Source: Micromonospora_E sp048060115 (GTDB lineage: Bacteria > Actinomycetota > Actinomycetes > Mycobacteriales > Micromonosporaceae). Taken from it: a stretch of DNA of 64,000 nt. Positions 59,641-64,000 of this stretch are shown piece after piece; position 1 is the stretch's first letter; each line of letters starts with the position of its first letter. The DNA lies in NCBI RefSeq assembly GCF_048060115.1, contig NZ_JBHMIM010000037.1, positions 1 through 64,000 on the forward strand. Direction: 5' to 3'. The position numbers were made by a program, and so were the translations under genes. Under the pieces are notes generated by a model. That model was not told where the DNA came from and ran no database searches. It saw nothing but the letters and a program-made list of their open reading frames with translations.

Positions 59641-59740
59641 CGTCGTCGCCGTTTGAGGCTTGGCACGGCCGGGGCTGCCTGGCGCTTCACCGGCACACCC
59701 CGACGCCGCCCCGGCGGAGCGGTTCCGGTTGACTGTCGGC

Positions 59741-60937
59741 ATGCTGAAGGTGGGACTGACCGGCGGGATCGGCGCCGGCAAGAGCGCGGTCGCCACCCGG
59801 CTGGCCACGAGCGGCGCGCTGATCGTCGACGCCGACCTGCTCGCCCGGGAGGTCGTCGCCGTCGGCACCGACGGGCTGGCCGAGGTGGTCGCGACCTTCG
59901 GCCCGGAGGTGCTCGCCGCCGACGGCTCCCTGGACCGGCCGGCGCTCGGCGCCCGGGTCTTCGCCAACCCGGACGCCCGGACCCGACTGGAAGCCATCGT
60001 GCACCCGCGGGTACGCCGCCGTACCGTCGAACTGACCGCCGCCGCCCCGGCCGACGCGGTCGTGGTCAACGACGTACCGCTGCTGGTGGAGACCGGGCTC
60101 GCCCCGGCGTACCACCTGGTGGTCGTGGTGTCCGCGGCCGAGCGGCTGCGCATCGACCGGCTGACCCGCGACCGGGGCATGTCCCGCGACGCCGCGCAGG
60201 CCCGGATCCGGGCCCAGGCCGACGACGCCCAACGGGCCGCCGCCGCCGACGTGCTGCTGGACAACGACGGCAGCCGCGACGACCTCACCGCCGTCGTCGA
60301 CCGGCTCTGGCGCGACCGGTTGGTGCCGTACGAGGCGAACCTGCGCGCCGGCCGCCCCGCGCCGCGACCGCCGCTGGCCGCGCTCGCCGAGCCGGACCCG
60401 ACCTGGCCGGCACAGTTCGACCGCATCGCCGCCCGTATCCGGCACGCTGTCGGCGCGGACCGCCGCGTCGACCACGTCGGCTCCACTGCAGTGCCGGGGC
60501 TGCCCGCCAAGGACGTCATCGACGTCCAGCTCACGGTCGACTCCCTCGACGACGCCGACGGGTGCGCCGCCGCGCTGGCCGCCGCCGGGTTCCCCCGGCT
60601 GCCCGGCGGTCGGTCGGACAGTCCGAAACCGGGCCAGGACGGTGCGTCGACGGAGGCGCGCTGGCCGAAACGGCTGCACCGCAACGCCGACCCCGGCCGC
60701 GCGGTCAACCTGCACGTACGGGTCGGCGGCTCGCCCGGATGGCGCTACGCGTTGGCCTTCCGCGACCACCTGCGGGCCGACGAACGGGAGCGGGCCGACT
60801 ATCTGGCCGTCAAGCGGCGGATCGCCGCCGCCGCGCCGACGACCCGGGAGTACGCGGTGGCGAAGGAGCCCTGGTTCGACCAGGCCTGGCCGCGTCTGCT
60901 GCGGTGGATCGAGGAGACTGGCTGGCAGCAGCCGTGA
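59741..60937 (+). CDS. coaE: Dephospho-CoA kinase fused to a GrpB (UPF0157) domain
   Basis: 398 residues from the ATG at 59741. The N-terminal 200 residues are CoaE, the last step of coenzyme A synthesis: P-loop GLTGGIGAGKSAVATRLA, IVDADLLAREVV, VHPRVRRR and VVNDVPLLVETG. The C-terminal 180 residues are the UPF0157/GrpB domain (RVDHVGSTAVPGLPAKDVID, NLHVRVGGSPGWRYALAFRD), a nucleotidyltransferase-like fold. The same fusion is known in mycobacteria (Rv1631). Confidence 0.94.
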   Translation: MLKVGLTGGIGAGKSAVATRLATSGALIVDADLLAREVVAVGTDGLAEVVATFGPEVLAADGSLDRPALGARVFANPDARTRLEAIVHPRVRRRTVELTAAAPADAVVVNDVPLLVETGLAPAYHLVVVVSAAERLRIDRLTRDRGMSRDAAQARIRAQADDAQRAAAADVLLDNDGSRDDLTAVVDRLWRDRLVPYEANLRAGRPAPRPPLAALAEPDPTWPAQFDRIAARIRHAVGADRRVDHVGSTAVPGLPAKDVIDVQLTVDSLDDADGCAAALAAAGFPRLPGGRSDSPKPGQDGASTEARWPKRLHRNADPGRAVNLHVRVGGSPGWRYALAFRDHLRADERERADYLAVKRRIAAAAPTTREYAVAKEPWFDQAWPRLLRWIEETGWQQP

Positions 60938-61219
60938 CGGACAGCGGCGAGGTGACCTGGCGGTAGGTGGGGCGCTCGCGGCGGCCGGGTCACGCAGGGC
61001 GTGACAACTTCGGATGCGCTCGCCGGCTGGCGCCGGGGCAGCTACCCGAACATTTGGACTTCCGGCGCGCCGGTGTGGGCGCTGCCGGTGGTCCGCGCGG
61101 CCGCCGCGAGCGGCCTACCCCGTCACGGTATCGCGGGTGTGGCAGCCCACACAATGACAATATCGAAGCTGATCGGCGACCGGGCGTGGGTTGTCGGACC
61201 CTCGGCGTACGTTGGTGGC

Positions 61220-63337
61220 ATGGCGCTCGACATCCCGCGACTCGACGGCCGCTTCCAGGTCGTCAGCGACTACTCCCCGGCCGGCGACCAGCCGGGGGCC
61301 ATCGACGAGCTTGAGCGTCGGGTGCGTCGGGGCGATCGCCACACCGTGCTGCTCGGCGCGACCGGCACCGGTAAGAGCGCCACCACCGCCTGGCTGGTCG
61401 AGCGGCTGCAGCGACCCACCCTGGTGATGGCCCCGAACAAGACCCTCTGCGCCCAGCTCGCCAAGGAGTTCCGCGAGCTGATGCCGCACAACGCGGTGGA
61501 GTATTTCGTCTCCTACTACGACTACTACCAGCCCGAGGCGTACATCCCGCAGACCGACACCTACATCGAGAAGGACTCCTCGATCAACGAGGAGGTGGAG
61601 CGGCTGCGGCACTCGGCGACCATGTCGCTGCTGACCCGCCGGGACGTGATCGTGGTCGCGACCGTGTCGGCGATCTACGGCCTGGGCACCCCCCAGGAAT
61701 ATCTGGAACGCGCGGTCAAGGTCGCCACCGGTGCCGAGCAGGACCGTGACTCGCTGCTGCGTCAACTGGTCGAGATCCAGTACGCCCGCAACGACCTGGC
61801 CTTCAACCGGGGCACCTTCCGGGTCCGCGGCGACACCCTGGAGATCATCCCGGCGTACGAGGAGTTGGCGGTCCGGATCGAGTTCTTCGGCGACGAGATC
61901 GAGAAGCTCTACTATCTGCACCCACTGACCGGCGACGTGGTCCGCGAGGTCGACCAGCTGCTGATCTTCCCAGCCACCCACTACGCCGCCGGGCCGGCCC
62001 GGATGGAGCGGGCGATCGGCGACATCGAGGCCGAGTTGACCGAGCGCCTGGCCGAGCTGGAGCGGCAGGGCAAGCTCCTCGAAGCGCAGCGGCTGCGGAT
62101 GCGCACCACCTACGACATCGAGATGATGCGCCAGGTCGGCTTCTGCTCCGGCATCGAGAACTACTCGATGCACATCGACGGGCGCGGCTACGGCAGCCCG
62201 CCGCACACCCTGCTGGACTACTTCCCGGACGACTTCGTCACCGTGATCGACGAGTCGCACGTGACGATCCCGCAGATCGGCGGCATGTTCGAGGGCGACG
62301 CGTCGCGCAAACGAATGCTGATCGACCACGGGTTCCGGCTGCCCAGCGCCGCCGACAACCGGCCACTGCGCTTCGACGAGTTCCTGGAGCGGGTCGGCCA
62401 GATGGTGTTCCTGTCCGCCACCCCGGGGCCGTGGGAGATGGAGCACGCCGCCGGCGAGTTCGTCGAGCAGGTGATCCGCCCCACCGGGCTGGTCGACCCG
62501 CAGGTGCTGGTCAAGCCGACCAAGGGACAGATCGACGACCTGATGCACGAGATCCGGCTGCGCACCGACCGCGACGAGCGGGTGCTGGTCACCACGCTGA
62601 CCAAGAAGATGGCCGAGGACCTCACCGACTATCTGCTGGAGCACGGCATCCGGGTGCGTTACCTGCACTCCGAGGTCGACACGTTGCGCCGGGTCGAGCT
62701 GCTGCGCGAGCTGCGCAAGGGCGAGTACGACGTACTGATCGGCATCAACCTGCTGCGCGAGGGTCTCGACCTGCCCGAGGTGTCGCTGGTGGCGATTCTC
62801 GACGCCGACAAGGAGGGCTTCCTGCGCAGCGGTCGGTCGTTGATCCAGACCATCGGCCGGGCCGCTCGTAACGTCTCCGGCGAGGTCCATATGTACGCCG
62901 ACAAGATGACCCCGTCGATGGCCGCCGCGATCGACGAGACGACCCGGCGCCGGGCCAAGCAGGTGGCGTACAACGAGGCGCACGGCATCTCGCCGGAGCC
63001 GCTGCGTAAGAAGATCCACGACATCCTCGACGACATCTACAAGGAGGCCGAGGACACCGACGGCGCGCTCGCCGGTCGGTCGGTCGGCGGCTCCGGCCGG
63101 CAGATGTCCCGGGGCAAGGGCCCGGTGCCGGAGACCCGCAGCAGGGGTCGGGGCACCACCACCCCGTCCAGCGCCGGGATGGCCCGCGCCGACCTGGCCC
63201 AGCTGATCCAGGAGCTCAACGACCAGATGCTCAATGCGGCCCGCGAGCTGCAGTTCGAGCTGGCCGCCCGGATCCGCGACGAGATCTCCGAGCTGAAGAA
63301 GGAGCTGCGGGCGATGGACGTCGCCGGCGTCAGCTGA
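61220..63337 (+). CDS. uvrB: Excinuclease ABC subunit B
   Basis: 705 residues. Motifs in order: Walker A LLGATGTGKSATTAWL, the beta-hairpin region YDYYQPEAYIPQTDTYIEKD, the DEAD-like VIDESHVTIPQIGGM, VFLSATPGPWE, and the motif V/VI region GINLLREGLDLPEVSLVAI and QTIGRAARN. The C-terminal UVR domain (LIQELNDQMLNAARELQFEL) binds UvrC. UvrB verifies damage in nucleotide excision repair. TACGTT at 61208-61213 lies 6 nt before the ATG (leaderless type). A degenerate SOS-like word (CGAAC-ATTT-GGAC, 61047-61059) occurs about 160 bp upstream. Confidence 0.97.
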   Translation: MALDIPRLDGRFQVVSDYSPAGDQPGAIDELERRVRRGDRHTVLLGATGTGKSATTAWLVERLQRPTLVMAPNKTLCAQLAKEFRELMPHNAVEYFVSYYDYYQPEAYIPQTDTYIEKDSSINEEVERLRHSATMSLLTRRDVIVVATVSAIYGLGTPQEYLERAVKVATGAEQDRDSLLRQLVEIQYARNDLAFNRGTFRVRGDTLEIIPAYEELAVRIEFFGDEIEKLYYLHPLTGDVVREVDQLLIFPATHYAAGPARMERAIGDIEAELTERLAELERQGKLLEAQRLRMRTTYDIEMMRQVGFCSGIENYSMHIDGRGYGSPPHTLLDYFPDDFVTVIDESHVTIPQIGGMFEGDASRKRMLIDHGFRLPSAADNRPLRFDEFLERVGQMVFLSATPGPWEMEHAAGEFVEQVIRPTGLVDPQVLVKPTKGQIDDLMHEIRLRTDRDERVLVTTLTKKMAEDLTDYLLEHGIRVRYLHSEVDTLRRVELLRELRKGEYDVLIGINLLREGLDLPEVSLVAILDADKEGFLRSGRSLIQTIGRAARNVSGEVHMYADKMTPSMAAAIDETTRRRAKQVAYNEAHGISPEPLRKKIHDILDDIYKEAEDTDGALAGRSVGGSGRQMSRGKGPVPETRSRGRGTTTPSSAGMARADLAQLIQELNDQMLNAARELQFELAARIRDEISELKKELRAMDVAGVS

Positions 63338-63737
63338 GCCGACTGCCGGGCAGGAGCTGGGCCAGCTCGACGCCGGGGCGCTGACTGGCCCGCCACAGCA
63401 GCCCCCACGTGTCGTCGAGACCTGACTCGTCGTCGCCTTGCCGGTCGGTTGCGACTTGGGCGGGTGGTGGTGTGGGCTGGGCGGGCGTCGCCGGCCAGCC
63501 CGGCTCGCCGGGGCGGACCAGCTCCAGCTCGCCCCATTGCAGGTAGAAATCCCAGGCGTCCTCGACGGTGCGGAAGACGCCGACCTCACGGATCTCCCGC
63601 TGCGGGTGCCGGAAGTAGACCAACGCCTCGTCGGCGTACTCCAGACCCCAGCCGACGGCCGGAAACTCCGGCGCTCCGTCCGCCGGGTCGACCGGCTCGA
63701 TCAGCAGGAACTGCTCGGGCGGCGAAGTGTCGTTCAT
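63330..63737 (-). CDS. Hypothetical acidic protein
   Basis: 135 residues from the ATG at 63737, with GGAGGAAG just upstream; the frame is open to 63794. It has an acidic, aromatic-rich core (EQFLLIEPVDPADGAPEFPA, GLEYADEALVYFRHPQREIR, VEDAWDFYLQWGELELV), a Pro/Gln linker and a short C-terminal helix. No family is recognised. The last codons overlap the convergent uvrB end by 8 nt. Confidence 0.6.
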   Translation of the reverse strand: MNDTSPPEQFLLIEPVDPADGAPEFPAVGWGLEYADEALVYFRHPQREIREVGVFRTVEDAWDFYLQWGELELVRPGEPGWPATPAQPTPPPAQVATDRQGDDESGLDDTWGLLWRASQRPGVELAQLLPGSRLS

Positions 63738-64000
63738 GACTTCCTCCACGTTGTCTTCGCTGGGGATCACATGTTCGTCTGACCGTCGCTTCATATTTGC
63801 GGCTTATGTTCTGCGATCGACCGCAGGCGCTGCGCCTTCGGCGGGTACCCCGTGTGCACTGGTTGGAGAGCTCGACGTGTCGGCTACCGACCCCCTTGGC
63901 AGATCGGGGCTGACCGTGCCCTGGAGTTGCAGGGTGTCGAGCGCTATGGATGTCAGTCAACACCACCGAACCCTAAACCGCAATACTGCAAAAACAGGGT
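63738..64000. other. Window end, no gene seen
   Basis: The final 263 nt are less GC-rich at the very end. Arg-rich open frames here look like shadows. No RNA gene, repeat or clear promoter was recognised. Confidence 0.4.

Noticed and set aside
61047..61059. LexA/SOS box upstream of uvrB
   Set aside because: CGAAC-ATTT-GGAC matches only one half of the CGAAC-N4-GTTCG palindrome and lies about 160 bp from the predicted start. It is mentioned only as weak.
1..64000. CRISPR array, prophage, toxin-antitoxin or secondary-metabolite cluster
   Set aside because: No regular short repeats, phage structural genes, paired small toxin-antitoxin genes or PKS/NRPS domains were seen.

Overview
The window is high-G+C DNA with many GTG starts, and the gene order pyk-tesB ... 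pdtaR ... polA ... rpsA-coaE-uvrB, which is the backbone known from actinobacteria (the same genes run in this order in Mycobacterium tuberculosis). CBM2/CBM20-bearing secreted hydrolases, a CHAT/TPR protein and the codon usage fit a filamentous soil actinomycete, most likely Micromonosporaceae; the family is an inference. No CRISPR array, prophage or biosynthetic gene cluster is visible.

Layout. (1) 1-10 kb: a 5'-truncated type-I periplasmic-binding-like protein, a GT39-type membrane glycosyltransferase, a HIT hydrolase, a putative lipoprotein, a small membrane protein, a broken endonuclease V gene, a large TPR-CHAT protein and a secreted endonuclease/exonuclease/phosphatase-family protein. 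(2) 10.3-15.9 kb: pyk-tesB, an Rrf2 regulator followed by a TauE/SafE exporter with a good promoter/operator between them, and a PLP amino-acid decarboxylase. (3) 15.9-37.2 kb: a carbohydrate region: GH3 glycosidase with its LacI regulator; a ROK repressor, a Tat-type sugar-binding lipoprotein and two permeases; GH31 alpha-xylosidase; GH42 beta-galactosidase; secreted CBM2-PL11 rhamnogalacturonan lyase; an LLM flavoprotein; secreted GH13-CBM20 alpha-amylase; and ManD-type mannonate dehydratase. The GH3/GH31/GH42/ABC set suggests use of xyloglucan-type oligosaccharides, with pectin and starch degradation beside it. (4) 37.2-42.3 kb: a broken CYTH gene, a perfect 19-bp inverted repeat, lemA with an M48 protease, a small membrane protein, an unusual tRNA-Leu(CAA), pdtaR and an internally deleted IS630-type element. 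(5) 42.5-50.2 kb: a complete five-gene branched-chain amino-acid ABC operon (livK-H-M-G-F) followed directly by a polar amino-acid ABC operon. (6) 50.2-63.8 kb: housekeeping: polA, prfC, an aminopropyltransferase-like protein, a DUF2945/DUF3140 pair, a Uma2-family protein, a methyltransferase, rpsA, coaE-GrpB fusion, uvrB and one hypothetical gene.

The most unusual items are the tRNA with a leucine CAA anticodon but a class-I-length (5-nt) variable loop; four decayed genes or elements whose ancestry can still be read (endonuclease V, CYTH protein, IS630 element, an unidentified protein beside the ROK gene); several clear palindromic operators; and a recurring leaderless arrangement, in which a TANNNT -10 box lies 6-8 nt before the start codon of at least eight genes. 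All family assignments were made by reading motifs; no database search was run.
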